64,000 bases of DNA from Lineus longissimus. Taxonomy: Eukaryota; Nemertea; Pilidiophora; Heteronemertea; Lineidae. The stretch spans positions 11,098,001 through 11,162,000 of the forward strand of contig NC_088312.1 of assembly GCF_910592395.1 (NCBI RefSeq). The letters run 5' to 3'. The notes under the pieces were generated by a model. It made no database searches. It was not told the DNA's origin and worked only from the letters and a program-made list of their open reading frames with translations. Shown in pieces: positions 1-14,200 of the stretch (the first letter of the stretch is position 1; every line of letters begins with the position of its first letter). The position numbers and the translations under genes are program-made.

Positions 1-508
1 AGGAGCTCGTACTGGTGATGGCATCTTGGCAACACGGTACTAATATTCTAAATATTATGAGCAAGACTGCTAGAAACTAGGGATATTATAATACTGCACA
101 GTAAACGATAGTGTCGACATCTAACGGTAACACGCGGAAACGCATTCACACGGGCTACATACAGCGCGGCGAGATTTCTATTCTACATGAACGATTGCAC
201 GTACACATACATAGCGATAGCGCGTACATTACGCATATATTTCTCGCGGCGTGGTCACAGACTTTTTAAACCGTTAAATTCACAGTAATAACTGCACGCA
301 TTTTTCAAAATGTCCACTTCTACGGGTTCTTGGTATCTTACTTTAGCATCGAATATCCTCGTCGCCAGATATAATGTCGTGAGGGACTAATGCAGAGCCA
401 TTCCTGTAGAGCAGGTCACAGAACAGACAAGCTAATCGGTTCGCCATTACAACAACAAGGTTTATTATAAAACACGGAATATCAATATGCGAAATGACAG
501 AACATTAC

Positions 509-1072
509 ACAATCGATTACGAAGCTGAAGTGAACAGTGATTTATTCCTGGAGCTACTGCTGCTTTTTTGTGTAGCTGCCATGTTTTGAGAACTGGCAAA
601 TAGGAGACTTCATTGATGGCTGACGTCATCGGGCGGGAATTTGAATCAGCAGAAATAATTAAAAGGCAGGTAGCGCCCTCTCCTGTTAAAATTTTGAACT
701 TTTTCTCAATAAAATAGTTTTTCAAGAATTTTATCTTAATATTAAAGCATATTTCGACTAATTCTGCTGCTCCTAGGCCGATATAGGCCAGTTTCCTTCA
801 TGCGCTCTCGCTCGCAGGAAGTAGGTCGAATGGCGACAAATTTTGTTTTGAAAGTAGAGTTTGACCAGAAGTATCCAGAAATGCAAAATTGAAGTCTCTA
901 GGTCTTACGGTTACAAAATGTGCACCATGGGTTTAACGAACGGACGGACGGACGGACGGACGGACGGACAGACGGACGGACGGACGGACGGACGGACGGA
1001 CAGACGGACCCTCGGACGCCACTGAGCAGCTTGTTTGACAAGCTCAGCTGACTTTGTCAGCTGAGCTAAAAA
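509..1072 (+). mobile_element. Pearl/HINE-type element, family C, 3' part with (GGAC)n and terminal hairpin
   Basis: The sequence matches 25235-25796 nearly base for base up to the microsatellite. It ends with a (GGAC)n tract (about 939-1010) and then a hairpin AGCTCAGCTGA-CTTTG-TCAGCTGAGCT followed by AAAAA. The matching 5' end of this family (AGAGGCCCAAGGGCCT then GCTCAGCTGA) is not seen here. Confidence 0.6.
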
Positions 1073-1826
1073 CCTTCAGTGATAAGACAAAGCTGACCAC
1101 TCTTTGATTCTGAAGCTCCCTGTTGCCATCATACTGTAAACAGAAATGTTCTCGAATACATCCAGCTTTATTCAGTTCATTGTTACATGCTTTAGGAATT
1201 ATTCAATAAACAACAAATTTCATCAATACAATAAAAGCCAATCCAACGTCGAGTGTTGCATGCATGACGCGACGTACCCCCGGGAGGTGCTGCCTTCGCA
1301 TTCTCATTCATTTCACCGACTCAGCCCCAAAATGAGCCCATAACTTCATGTTTTGACCTGTTGTGTGTCTGAAACGAAAATGCTAACATAAAATCTGGAG
1401 TATTTCTCTAATGTTCTCAAGAAATTTGAGCCACAAATGACTGGCAAAGTGCTCAATGTCTTTAAAATAAGGTGACCAAACAGTTTCCAATCAAACACAT
1501 GAATCTTAGGTAGGGCATGAAAACGCCACTGTTGCATAAATTCTCCAATACTTTGAATAGAAACCAGCATTACTGTAACCCTAAAATTTTTGCAGGCTCT
1601 TTAATTTTGCAGATTTTGTGGGTGGCAGTTGACCGCAAAAATAACCAGCGCAAAATATAATCTTTCATTGGTGTTTCCCGAAGAGCAATCCCTCTGCTGA
1701 GAGGTGATCTCAAAAGTCCATTGCAGTTTCTAGTGTATTAAGTCTCAATCAAGGCTAAATTGTACTTATAACTTAAAAAATCCATTGCAGTTTCTCATCC
1801 ATGAAGCGGTCCGGCGCTCTCTAACA
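1073..1826. other. Non-coding stretch without recognised element
   Basis: AT-rich sequence between two repeats. Short open frames here have no family features or splice context. Positions 1-508 are likewise unremarkable. Confidence 0.4.
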
Positions 1827-2150
1827 ATGAAACGGGGCCATTGTGCTCACCGTAGACAATCAATTTATGCTAGTTAGTATACAGTTTAATAGCGAAATGG
1901 AAGTTTCAATCATGAAATTTAACAGCTTTGGCCCTGAAAAATAGGTAAAATCAAAAACCCATGTGCAAGTAATACTGCATGGTGGTAAGATGTTCCCATG
2001 TTGATCAATTTGGTGACAATCGGACAAGTAGTTAAGCAATTATCAGAATTGACAACAAAGTTTCAAGTTCATAGCCCCAGCGGTTTCGTGTCACAGGATA
2101 CTAGGACGGACGACGGACACTGCGGTATTGTATAGACTTCCCTGAGCCAA
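1827..2150 (+). mobile_element. Short HINE family A with both ends
   Basis: The 5' end is ATGAAACGGGGCCATTGTG then GCTCACCGTAG. The 3' end is a short GACGGACGACGGACA tract, then CTGCGGTATTGTATAGAC and CTGAGCC. It has a single degenerate core, so it shows the minimal structure of the family. It begins right past the predicted poly(A) signal of the minus-strand gene. Confidence 0.6.
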
Positions 2151-2175
2151 CAAGAATAAGGCCATATTAGAGGGG

Positions 2176-2181
2176 TTTATT
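2176..2181 (-). terminator. Polyadenylation signal AATAAA overlapping the stop codon
   Basis: On the minus strand the stop reads TGAATAAA, so the A of TGA is the first base of the hexamer. This predicts a 3' UTR of only some tens of bases, ending about where a short HINE (1827-2150) begins. Confidence 0.55.
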
Positions 2182-2363
2182 CAGATGCGAGCCAAATATG
2201 ACAACGTGAGCAACACACGCTCCAATTCTTCCCGCTCAGGTCGATTCAAATAGTCATATGACTTGGTGTAATAGATTATTGCATTGTCAGTAACTTCCAA
2301 GTCTTCATTCCTCTGTATCCTCTCAAGATGTTCCTTTGTCATCCTAAGGCAAGTAAGTCGTAC
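2181..2363 (-). CDS. Terminal exon 5 of the PD-(D/E)XK-like gene (C-terminal 60 residues)
   Basis: The acceptor is TTTCCTTCAG|GTACG. The 183 nt run open to TGA at 2183-2181 and encode residues 336-395, a helical C-terminus containing [17 protein letters not shown]. The opening [14 protein letters not shown] would extend the strand that ends exon 4. An AATAAA overlaps the stop codon. The exon is 17 kb from exon 4, so assignment to this gene rests on strand, order, phase and the structural fit; it could instead end a separate gene. Confidence 0.6.
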   Translation of the reverse strand, partial: VRLTCLRMTKEHLERIQRNEDLEVTDNAIIYYTKSYDYLNRPEREELERVLLTLSYLARI

Positions 2364-5300
2364 CTGAAGGAAATAAAAAAGCTAGATATTAGAAGATTTG
2401 GTCAGTATTAGTCCATGTCATGACCAATATCATCACACTAACTTTCGTGTCACTGTACCAATCCGAACATCAGCAAATGATTCGCACGCACATCATATTC
2501 TCTGATGTAAATAGGACACTGCCATATTGCTTGCCATGGAACTAAATTTAGGGAGCATCATGTGACCAATCTTGTGACAAGAATTGTTCTGTTCATAATG
2601 GCAGACATGTCCTGCATACCAGCAGTTTTGCGTCTGATTTCCGATTCTACTGAAATTTGGCAAACATCAGTGCATATCTATTTAAACAAGGGTAGAACAC
2701 AGTCTAGATCAAATAGTGATCAAACATGCATGCTTTGTCACTTTTATAACTTTGACCTCTGTGACCCTGACAATCAGATCAAATTTCCCAGCAATACTTC
2801 ATTAACCCTCTCCAGAAGTACTTGGGATTAAAGTTTTAAGGGGATTTGACCATTATTTCAGAAGAAAGCAGAACTCTGGCTGGACGGAAATTTGGCATAT
2901 TCAAGGTACCTCTGTGAGTGCATACTGAGACGAGGTCAGAAAATTCTCAGTCAACTAGTTACAAAATGTGCCCGCTTTGTCATTTTTCTGAACTTTGACC
3001 TCGGTAACCTTGAAAAGTAGGTCTGAAAATGAAAAGATAGCCTCAATGAAACGGCCAGGGGCCATTGTACTCAACGTAGACAATGATTTTATGCTAGTTA
3101 TGAAAAGTACTATTCAGTGAACGAAATGGAAGTTTCATGACATTTAACTGCTTTGACCCTGAAAATAGGTAAAATCAAAACAATGTCAAATCCCAAAATC
3201 ATAAGACATCTGATGTATCCTTGCTAGGGGTCTCTGATATAAAATTTCATTGAAAAAATTTTTTGGCAGTCCCTGACCGGGATTTGAACTCACGACCTTT
3301 GGATTGCCACAATACGAAAAAACACACAAAATGGCGGCCTAATGAACGACACCAAATAAATAAAGACAAAGTAAGATACAAGTCAGGAGATAAAAAGAAC
3401 AAGAGGCCCACGGGCCTGGTGCTCAGCTGTTGTCTTCCGATAAGTGATCTTCCAAGGAAATAGTCAACACGTGCAAGAAAACACCATTTTTCGCATTGAT
3501 TGCGATGGACCCCTTACAGGCATACCCTTGTTTACACCCACAACCTGGTCTTCAGGTGAAAGTGTAACAACATGTACAATGCATGGTATGGTGGAATTTC
3601 ACTTCCTACCTGGACACAAGGCCTGTTTGAAATTGACCAGCATGTTACATGACCAAGGCCTAGTATCCAGGACATGTGGGACACTGAGTCCATGGCAAGG
3701 ACTGTACTTTAGACTGAATGTTTACCTGGAGACAAGAATTTGTTTATCAACAAGGGGGTGCCCGTAACTGGCCCATTGTCATTGTGATTGTTTCGTTTTC
3801 GGTGTTGATGTCTTCGGCGATCTAAATTTACCGGATGTATTATGCCTGAAACGACACCATGTTGCATCGTTACAATGCTATGGGATTCATACTAAAATCT
3901 GCTCCGCCAAATAAGAGTTCCTATGACCAATGGCTGGCAGAAAATCAAAGTTATATTGAGACAAGCCTATAGGCGAATATGGGTCGTCGCGTTGATGCCA
4001 GAACGTCCCCAAAGTTTGGAAATGTTGTTCTTAATTCCTCCGGGTTGGGGTACCTATGGCTTGATCAAATGAATATTAATGTGGATAACTGGAAAATATT
4101 ATACTCTAATGCCCAGTAAACGATTAGAGATATTTGTCAACATGAAATTTTTGGTGAAATCGCAACAAATAAAAAACTCGATGTATAGTAATCTTATGTT
4201 TTCATTTGAACTTCAAACATATTTAAATGATATTAAATCAGTGAAACACAGGGCTTGTATCACAAAATTAATGCTGGAAGCCCATTGTCTAAGAATCAAA
4301 ACTGGGAGACTAGTCTAAGAAAGTGTGAGGTTTGCAAGTCAGGGGAGGTTGAGGATGATTTTCACTTCCTTGCGGTGTGCCCTAAATATGCGTCAAAACA
4401 GCAAAACTCATTGCAGTTGTAATAGAAGTGATCTCCATTTTCTGTCTCTGTCGGATCTGACTACAATTTTTCTGAAAAATCCTTCACCTCCCTCTGCTGC
4501 GATTATCAACGAGTTCTTTAAACTGCGTAACTCTATATTGTCCTGATTTCCATTATTATGTTTTTGTCTTTAAATATTTGTGATCTTATTTTGTATACCC
4601 TGTAACTTTATATTGTATATTTTGTTATTATTTTATGTAACCGTTGGCCCCTAGTGGGCGTTTTATAGTCTGGGCTCCTGACCTCACTCTCGCTGTCGTA
4701 GGTCAGGCAATAACAAAAATCTATAAATAGAACAATAGCTTAAACCACCATTTCCACAAAAATTCTTATGCCTAATTTTTAGCTCAGCTGACAAAGTCAG
4801 CGGAGCTAGTCAACTAGCTATTCGATTGGTGTCCGTCCTTCCACCCATCCTGCCATCCTTCCATCATGCCATCTGTAGACAAAGTTGGGCATTTTGTAAT
4901 CATACAACCGAGGCACTTCAAATCTAGTCTTGCTTCTAAACACCGCAGAAAATGTTGCTTACAGAAAAAAATTTGGGCGATTCGACTCAAATTCAGCTCC
5001 CCAGGGGGCAAAATGCGTAAATGAAAAAACAATTTTTTGACGCTCTATTCCAGCAGATAAAAGCTTAAAATAAAGTTGAAAAGGTCTTCATGATACAGAA
5101 GTTTTGATATAAAATAGATTAGTGTCGATTTATATCACCAGTTGGCGGTAGTGAGCAAAACTGTTGTTTGACCCCGGATGACCCCGCTTTAAATTTCCCG
5201 CCGAGGTTACCTGGAGTACTATCGTCAAAAAATGGCGGTGACATTTTTATTTCTACCGGAGCGATGATTTTGTAAGTGACGAATTTTCTTTTTTAAGCCT

Positions 5301-8300
5301 TTACGGAAACGTATTTTGGTACGAAACTTCACACGTTTATAGAAAAGATCAACGAGAATGTGTTCAAATGCCCTCATAACGATGAGTTCAACAAAATTTG
5401 GTCAAAACAACCTTCGAATGGAGTCAACTTTCTTTGCGAAATTGAAGCGACGACCTCATTATTTATCGTAATTTATGCAGATCCGAGTCCAGCTGATGGG
5501 TGATGTTCTGATTTGTGTTCAAACTATTGGAAACTTCGGAAATTAGTTCTATTAGTTCTCCTATTCTGCAGGAGTATATTATAGCCATTGATGTTGACAG
5601 CTAAAAGCACGAAAACTTTGTTCAGGTTGCTCGTCCAATCACGTGACCTCTCCAACACTCGATAATGCACTCTTTTCGTCCACGTTTTAGGCCAATCTTC
5701 GGCCTGAACATGAAATCTAATAAGCGCAGTACTTAAATCAGATGTTTCTCTCGCCTTGAAAACATTCCTGGGTAAAATCCATTGAGATTAGCCGAGTTAA
5801 TCCACTTTTTCCGTGCCTAAAATCTCTGCCGCTGAATTCTATAAATAGAAACTATTAACATCGCGGCAGTGTGGTTCCCATTGTGCGCCCTCCCACTTCA
5901 CACCATGTCAGGAACTTTTACGGAGAGAGAGGGCGTGCGGTAAGAATGGCCAAAATGACGTCACGTTTTCCTGGCAATGTCTCTTGCCAGCATCTTTACA
6001 GACAACGTTAGAACTAGAAAACGAATATGTTAATTTGCAAAATTAAAAGCAGATTTCACCACTAACCAGCCAAATCGGAATACGACGGCGCAAAATGTTC
6101 TCGCTTTCCTCCTGCTAAAAAACCTTGTTCCCGCACTCCTATTTTACTTTATGCCAAGGAATATGCTATGATCTGTTTTCACTTTTTTGTAATTAAATGG
6201 TATTCATATAATGAGATCAATAGTAGTGTCCGTGTCAGATCCCATCATGATCACATCGTTCAACTAGTCTTCTCTCCCCAGCCCAGGTGCCTCACACGGA
6301 CCTTCACGTCCCCATACTCTAGACCAACTCTTACAATATCGCCCTCAAAACAACCCTGGAGTCATGAATTCACAGGTGCTCCTGTGAAATCTCAGTTCTA
6401 GTTTATTTATCAAACTTTATCGAGGGTTATCGAATCGAATGGATGTGTCGATCGTCGGGGCGGATTGATATGTGGTTAGGTTGTGCGTCCAAGGCGATTA
6501 GGTCATTCAGTTAGTTTGAGAAAGAGCATGATCATGAAGATGCGTGTTGTGTTATCATAACTGGAAAATAAGTTGAAGTTACTATTAGTACTACGATTCT
6601 TACATGAGTAAAAAGTAGACGTTTTAAGCAACACAATAATGTTACTCCCATAAAAAAACTGTCAATTCTCCTTACCACTCACAGAAGCCAAGCGATTGCT
6701 GTTAAGTTATGCAGGGGCTTAATCAATTACTTGCACTTCACGTGGGGTGAATAACATTACCTTTTGAACGGCTGGCTGTAGGGGGATGATTGGAACAGCC
6801 GGTATACCTGCTGACCTGCTGAACCGAGGTTAATGTTATTTTCAATCCACGATTGCAGGTCACCTGATTTTCGAGATTTCGCGGGAAATGAAATTGTAAA
6901 CAAACGCATGTGTGCAGTTCAAATGTAAACAAAAATGTATTTTTGGTACCTTTGGTTGCTTTGGGTTTTCCCGCAGTTAGGAGCTGGATCAAATTGGTGG
7001 TCTATTGTGCTGTTTTAGTCAGAGGTAGCCCTTGATTATGAAGGGATTTTCAAATTAAGGTGACCATAGTCTTTTATGTGCTCAGCTCACCACAGCTTTC
7101 AATACTTGGTGTATCTGAAGAGGCGCGCGGAACCTGACATGGCCTTACCAAGGAGCTGCTAACTTTGCCTTTTTGGCTGAGACATTGCTTCATGTAGGAC
7201 TAGGAGGAGCACGCATTTTAAAGTTCTAGTAGTGATAGTTGGTTCGAGCCATTTGGAAGCCGACATGTGAAGGCCTATCTAGGTTCTCCTTCTTCTCCGT
7301 ATAAAAAGGGGCATATTGCTGACTAAGGAACAAGGCATATTGACATTGCCTCATCATCTCTATGGGACCAATTGATATACTTTTATATGCACGCATACAT
7401 CGTGCCATTTCAGGGTCCGAGTCTGTGGACAATTGGTTTGATTAATTTGTCTCTTCGATATTGCTCCTTTATTGCATTAGATTTTCATCGCAATTCGATC
7501 TATTCAAGATATAGCCAATTTGAACCTGTCTGCGCCAAGGATAGATTGGTTCCAGATCGACTCACTATGACTAGGAATACGCAGTAGAGCACAATGTCAT
7601 GAAAAACGACCCTTTGTATTGTAAATTCCAATCACCTGCAGGACAGGTCAATTTCTCTCAATAAAATTAATTTTGTTGACTCCTGTAATCTCTACCTTAT
7701 TAAAAAAAAAAGAAAGTGGTGCTAGTCCCAAACTGGTAATTTCTATTTATTTTGACCTCTGTTAAATCATGATACCTCTCAATTACAGACAGCATTTTGT
7801 ATCCTTGTGCTGTACAACCCAGCCTGGACATACCACAGTTGTCCATGGAGAAGTCTCATCCTCTCTGACACTTTTTTTCTGTAAAGCTACTGATACAACA
7901 TGCTGAACTAGGGATATCTTCCGTTGCCTCCTGTAATATTAACATACCATGGCTGATTAGTTCAATCATATTTCATCCACCTGGCAGCTCTGCATTGGAA
8001 ATTTTAGTGGTATAACGTGTTCTCTTGACCTTCAAACAGTAGTATAAAGCCGATATTTACTACTTTATACCCTCAGTCCTATGTTATTAGGTCATCCAGC
8101 TGAGCGCCAGGCCCTTGGGCCTCTTGTTTTTAATATTATAAACAACCTATCCTGCAAAAACCAACGCAATCGGTCAAGGTTTAGCGTCCCAAATCGTAAT
8201 TTTGCGAAAATGACAATATCGCTAAAAGTGACGTCATTATATGGGGAAACCCCTTTGTCTGAAACATAAAATAACCGTAATCGCGCATTTTAAGAGTAAT

Positions 8301-11212
8301 TCCGGTATTTCTACAGTGTAGAATGATGTGTTCAATAATAGTGCATAATCCTAGGACAGATACAGCGCTCAATTCGACCGTAAAACGATAATTGGCTCGG
8401 GAAATTACAACAATGGCTGAATCTAAAAATAACACTCCTCTTTTCTGCCGTGTTATTTGTAGACGGTTGTTGTTACCTGACCCGTTCCTAAACCCTACCA
8501 AAAGCCCGGAGATCGAGGTCAGAGAACCAGACTATTTAGCGTTTTAGAGTAATAAAGAATTTGAATTTGAATTTTTCCACCGCTGTACCTTATTATCATA
8601 ATTATGCCCACGTGATTACCTGCTCGGTATTGACGAGCAAGTGACAGTCCTCATTTGCATGTACATTAATGTCATTATTATGGCTGACGCGATCCTGTAA
8701 AGTTGTGCGTAATTTCTAATTTCTCGGCAAATACTTGATTGATTTCCAAGGAGGATACCGCGGTGACGTCACGGCTTTTCCAAGATGGCGCTGCATAATG
8801 TAAACAAACTCGATCCACGGCCAAGGGAAAATCAAGTCATCAAAAAAGTTAGATTTTTCGCATCAAATCAGAGTTATTAGTACTTTTCTGCTATGAAATA
8901 AGTCTTCAGACAATAAGCTATCATTTGAATAATGAAAAGTGCTGTTTTGATGGGGAAAAATAGGGTTTTTAAAACCAAATAGCCGGGCACCGATCTTCCA
9001 AAATTAGCGATGGTTTAAAACAGTCTCCCAGATATGGGGCAATCTCTTCATTATCATAATGGGATTTTGAGGCATGTTTACAGATTTTACAAGTTTGAGA
9101 CCTGTTGGACCTAAAACTCGCATAGATCCCCTCTATTTGTCGAGTTAGCGCCCCTGTAAGATCATGCATTTTCGGACACTAGAACGAAATCTTCCTGCGG
9201 ATATCGCGGTTTCGGTGATGATTTAAGGAGAAATTGACTGTTATTAGAGTTGTATGGGACAGAAATGAGTTCATACTTCATGAATACATGAATATATTAT
9301 GATATGGGCGGGCTTCTAAGTCAAAACAATAACAAACTCAACTGCATCTCTACTGTATATTGCGTAGTGCATTGCCTAGTGTATTTCGTAGTGTATTTTA
9401 GCGGAGACATTATTTCCGCACTTTGGCCACGCCAAACGTCTTTTTTATTCGTGGAAGTTAATCTGCTCTGTAAATATTATTTTACACAGGAAGAATCCAT
9501 ACTAGGTATTGCAATATTTCATGTTTATTGGTGTTTTTGTGTACAGGAGCGCACCAGACAGTGAGACGTGGAGATGTGTTCAGTGCTGCTGCTGTCAGTA
9601 GACTGAATCTGATTGGCCATAGCGATCACTAATATGGGTCGGGATCACGTGATGTGACGTCACCGCGGTATCCTCCTTGATTGATTTCGTTGAAATTTGA
9701 GAGTATTACAGATTAGATTACTGCTTACATTGGGTCTTCGTAGTTTCTTCATACATCATCGATAAAGACACGTAGCTTTGTGAAGAAACTCACCATACTG
9801 CTCGCTGGCCAGCACAACATTCCTGCATGCTACGTATACACGCTCATCAATTTTGAGCTCCCAATTAATAATTTTATTCATTTCGCATTTTACATGAGAC
9901 GAAGGACTTAATGAAGAAGATAACGAACTTTAATGAAAACTTAAGTTTTATTACAATAGGACAAATACTGGCAACGCAATTTGCATTTCAATTCAACAAC
10001 TGCCGAGCATCCTAGGGCTAAAACTATCTTCATTCATAGTCAATCTCGCCATTTAGCTAAAAGGACCTGAAACAAATCGATTCAGCGTCTACACTTTTAC
10101 TCCGATTTGTCTCAAAATTGGTGACAAAGAGGCTGAATGTACTGCAAACAATTCCTCGGAACCAAATTTTTAAATGAAATGGCCAGGGCCATTGTGCTCA
10201 CCTCATGTGGAGGAAAGATGGATAAAGAGCATGGTATTGTGTCATGTAGTGTTAGGTTTGATGTAGGTCCAAGCAATTACAATTTCCCCAAAATGGCCAA
10301 TTTACAGTACATTCGACCTCTGTGACCTTGAAAAGTAGGTCAAATCAAAGAAGACCCGGGTGACACATTGAATGGTTGTTAGAATTAGATGTACCTATGA
10401 TATAAAATTGGTGCCAATCGGGCAAGTCATTACTAGGAATAATGGCATTTTGAAGAATTTAGGATTTGGCCCCCTCCCTGGAGGCCAAACGGCAAATCAG
10501 ATCGCACCAAACTTCGGTACCTGAGATCACCTGACCAAGGGGTACATGTGTACTTAATTTGTGATCAATAGTCATTGCAGTTAAGAAACGTGCCATAGTT
10601 ACGGCCTGACGGCGAATTTACACCATTTGACCTCTGTGACCTTGACAAGAAGGTCAAATTAAAAACCCGTGTGACATATACTGTATATTGGTTAGATGTA
10701 CCCATGATATCAAATTGGTGGCAATCGGGCAAGAAGTTAAGGAATAATCACATTTTTAAGGTTTTGGGATTTTGCCCCCTGGTGGTCAAGTGGTGAATCA
10801 TATTGGACCAAACTTCGGTCCCTGAGATCACCTGACTAAGGGGTAAATGTGTACCAAATTTGGTATCAATAGTCATTGCAGTTTAGAAACGTGCCATTGT
10901 TACATCCTAACGGCCAATTTACACCATTTGACCTCTGTGACCTTGAAAAGGAGGTCAAATCAAAAACCCGGAGGATATATGATGCACCTTTGCTAGAAGT
11001 ACCTACCATATTTTTTTCAAAATTTCCCGACTACTATTAAGGGAGATATTGCATATTTTCACTTTTAACGTTTGGCCCCCTGGTGGCCAAACCATGAAAC
11101 GAATCGGACCGAAACTTGGTCTCCAAGGTGTCATTACATAAGGGTACATGTGTACCAAGTTTCAACTCAATAGCTCTAACAGTTACGAAACGTGCCCTGC
11201 TAACGGACGACG

Positions 11213-11244
<32 letters not shown>

Positions 11245-14200
11245 ACGACGGACGCCACGGTATGGGATAAGCTCACCTCTGCTAAGAGGTGAGCTAAAAA
11301 ATGATTTTAAAGATATTTTTTAGTGTAAAATGCCCGTTGCTAGGCATGGTTGCTAGGCACATGCTGCCACAAACATAACTAGAATTGTCGGTTGAGTCTG
11401 CAGGCAGACTCTGGAGTCTCCGTCAACTGTGGGGTGCTTTGTTGAGGAAGTGGAGGAGGCAGTATGTTTTGGTTAAAAGTTTATTGGGAAAATAGATATA
11501 TACATATATACATAGTTGGAGATTAAAAGTCGGGTTACTGGTTTGTAGACCTTGGTATGAGAATTTTCTTCGCTGGCAAGGTTTGCATTGGGTTTATGTT
11601 GCTGCTGTGTTAACGCTGTGTTGGGATAGCAGCGATGGTGATGTTGTGGTTCACATGTGCCTTAAACACTATTCTGCACATGCGACTTGCGCATGACCGG
11701 AACTTGATCGTCTTATCAATGCCGTCGCCTCGCTCCAAGGCCCTGCCTGTATTGACCACTATTGTTGCCGCGAAAATTTGTTTGTAGCAAGAATAACGTA
11801 TAACAACAATGAATCATAAAAGATTTCAATTTATGTCTAAGCAAGTGTGTTCCTGTAATCGTTGCTCTTAAGTACGAATTGATCAATTGCGGCCATTTTC
11901 AGTCGATTTCCACGGGCCACTTCCTGTCCAACATGGAAGCTATCGAAATTGGCAGGGAATATGGTCGCATAATACGTCTCGTTTGGAGAATGTGCAATGG
12001 CGGAAATCGAAATTGGCAGGGAATATGGTCGCATAATACGTCTCGTTTGGAGATTGTGTAATGGCGGATCAAATTTTCACGACCCATCGCCAAACGGCTG
12101 TCTCGTCCCCTAAAATATGTCGTTATTGCTCGCTAAATAATTCTGAAAATTCGCACTGCACACCTTTGATGTTTCGAAAAACAACTCATTATACTATTTG
12201 ATTTACTTAATGTCCAGTTTTCCCTAAACTTCGCGAACACGAATCCACCTGGGTTCTCCAATCACCAATGATATACACAGTGCATTGCATACACCGTAGT
12301 CACATGGAACGGGGTTATAAATTGGGGGAATTTGCCTAGCTAAACCAAGAGTCTCCTTTCAACCCTACATACGTAGGTTGACGGAGACTAATGACAGAAC
12401 CTGACAATAAGGGTCTGCTCTCGCGACGACCAATAAAATCTTCAGACATCTTACCAGCGCTAATCAATTCGTGAACATGTGCGATAGCTGGCGTCTTGCC
12501 AAATCCGGACCTACTTTCCCTCAATGTTGAATACGTCGATAAGAGCTCATGATCTATCATTCCATGCAAAAAATGGCAATAACAACACCACTAATAGCGT
12601 CAAATTATTTTTCAGTTATCATTAACGCATCAACACGCATCTTTCTCAAACTAAATGAAAGACCTATATCGCCTTTCATGCACAATCACATATCAATCCG
12701 CTCCGACACATCCATTCAATTCGATAACACTCGATACAGTTTGATAAATAAACAAAGTTTTCGTGCTTTGTTCGGTCAAAATCAATGGATATAATAAACT
12801 CATGCAGAATAGCAATACTAATGGAACTAATTTCCGCAGTTTCCAATATTTTGAACACATATCACAACATCACCAAGTCTCAGATGATCTGCATAAATTA
12901 CGATAAATAATGAGGTCGTCGCTTTAATTTTCGCGAAGAAAGAATACTCCATTCGAAAGTTGTTTTTACCAAATTCCGTTAAGCCCATCATTCTGAGGGC
13001 ATTTGAACACATTCTGGTTGATCTTTTCTATTACCGTGTAAAGTTTTGTACAACAATACATTTCCGTAAAGGCTTAAATAAGAAAATTTGTCACCTACAA
13101 AATCATCGCTCCGGTCGAAATAAACATAAAGGTCGCCGCCATTTTCTGGATGACACGGGTTGCAAATGTATGTATGTGTGTCAGTTCGGGGCGGGAAATT
13201 TAAAGCGGGGTCATCCGGGGTCAAACAACAGTTTTGCTCACTCCCGCCAACTGGTAATATAAATCGACACTAATCTATTATATATTAAAACTCCTATATC
13301 AAGCAGACCTCTTCAACTTTACTTCAAGCTTCTATCTGCTTGAATAAAGCGGCAAAAAATTATTTTAAAATTTACGCATTTTGGGCCCTGGTGAGATGAT
13401 TTTGAGTCGAATCGCACAGATTTTTTTCGTAACAACATTTCATGCGGTGCTTATATATTAGACCAGATTTGAAGTGCCTGGGTTGTACGGTTACAAAATG
13501 CCCAACATGGCTGGATGGATGGAAGGATGGAAGGACGCACACCAATCAAATAGCTATTTGACTAGCTCAGCTGACTTAAGTCAGCTGAGCTAAAAAAGAT
13601 AAAAAAAGAAAAAAAGAGGCCCAAGGGCCTGGCGCTCAGCTGAAAACATGGAAATGCCTTCAACCTCAATTTTGTTGACCGTAATGTCTATATCAGGCAA
13701 ACATACCAGAGTAAAACAACTTTTAAATAACGACAAAAAATGCCAAATCTACGATAAGTGCTGTGGCTGACCTTGAAAAGAAGGTCAAATCAAAGACCTA
13801 GGTGAGATATTATGTAAAGGAGACTTCTTGGACTTACTGCACACCACCCAAAACATTTGAGTCACTCTGGATATAACAAAAGCTTTAAAATGTCCACCAA
13901 AAAAAATCCAAGATGGCCGCCCACCAAATTATTAAAAAAAGTAAAGAAAATGTAATATACAAGTGAAAAAAGTAAAAATAAAAAAAATAAAAAATTTGAC
14001 CCGAAGTGGGATTGGAACCCACAACCTTTGGAGTCATACAAGAGCGGGAAATTCAAATCAAGCTTAAATTTGGTCAAACGACATTTTTGCTCACTACCGC
14101 CAACTGGTAATATAAATCGACACTAACCTATTTTATATTAAAACTCCTATATCAAGCAGACCTCTTCAACTTTATTTCAAGCTTCTTTCTGCTTGAATAA

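Noticed and set aside
9304..9564. 86-codon frame shared with 16071-16331 as a gene
   Set aside because: Both copies are inside the same recent TIR element, so conservation reflects common descent; no protein family is recognisable.
9797..9920. Possible minus-strand exon ending in a strong donor CAGTATG|GTGAGT near 9797
   Set aside because: The frame is open for only about 40 codons upstream, with no convincing acceptor and no motif.
12440..12569. Possible minus-strand exon ([16 protein letters not shown], donor-like GCTG|GTAAGA at about 12458)
   Set aside because: The acceptor is poor, and inserting it between exons 4 and 5 of the nuclease-like gene is not needed since those join in phase with a fitting structure. 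It could be an alternative exon, but nothing shows it.
13990..14040. Functional tRNA gene
   Set aside because: Only a T-arm-like half is present, with no acceptor, D-arm or anticodon arm that fold; it is SINE-derived.
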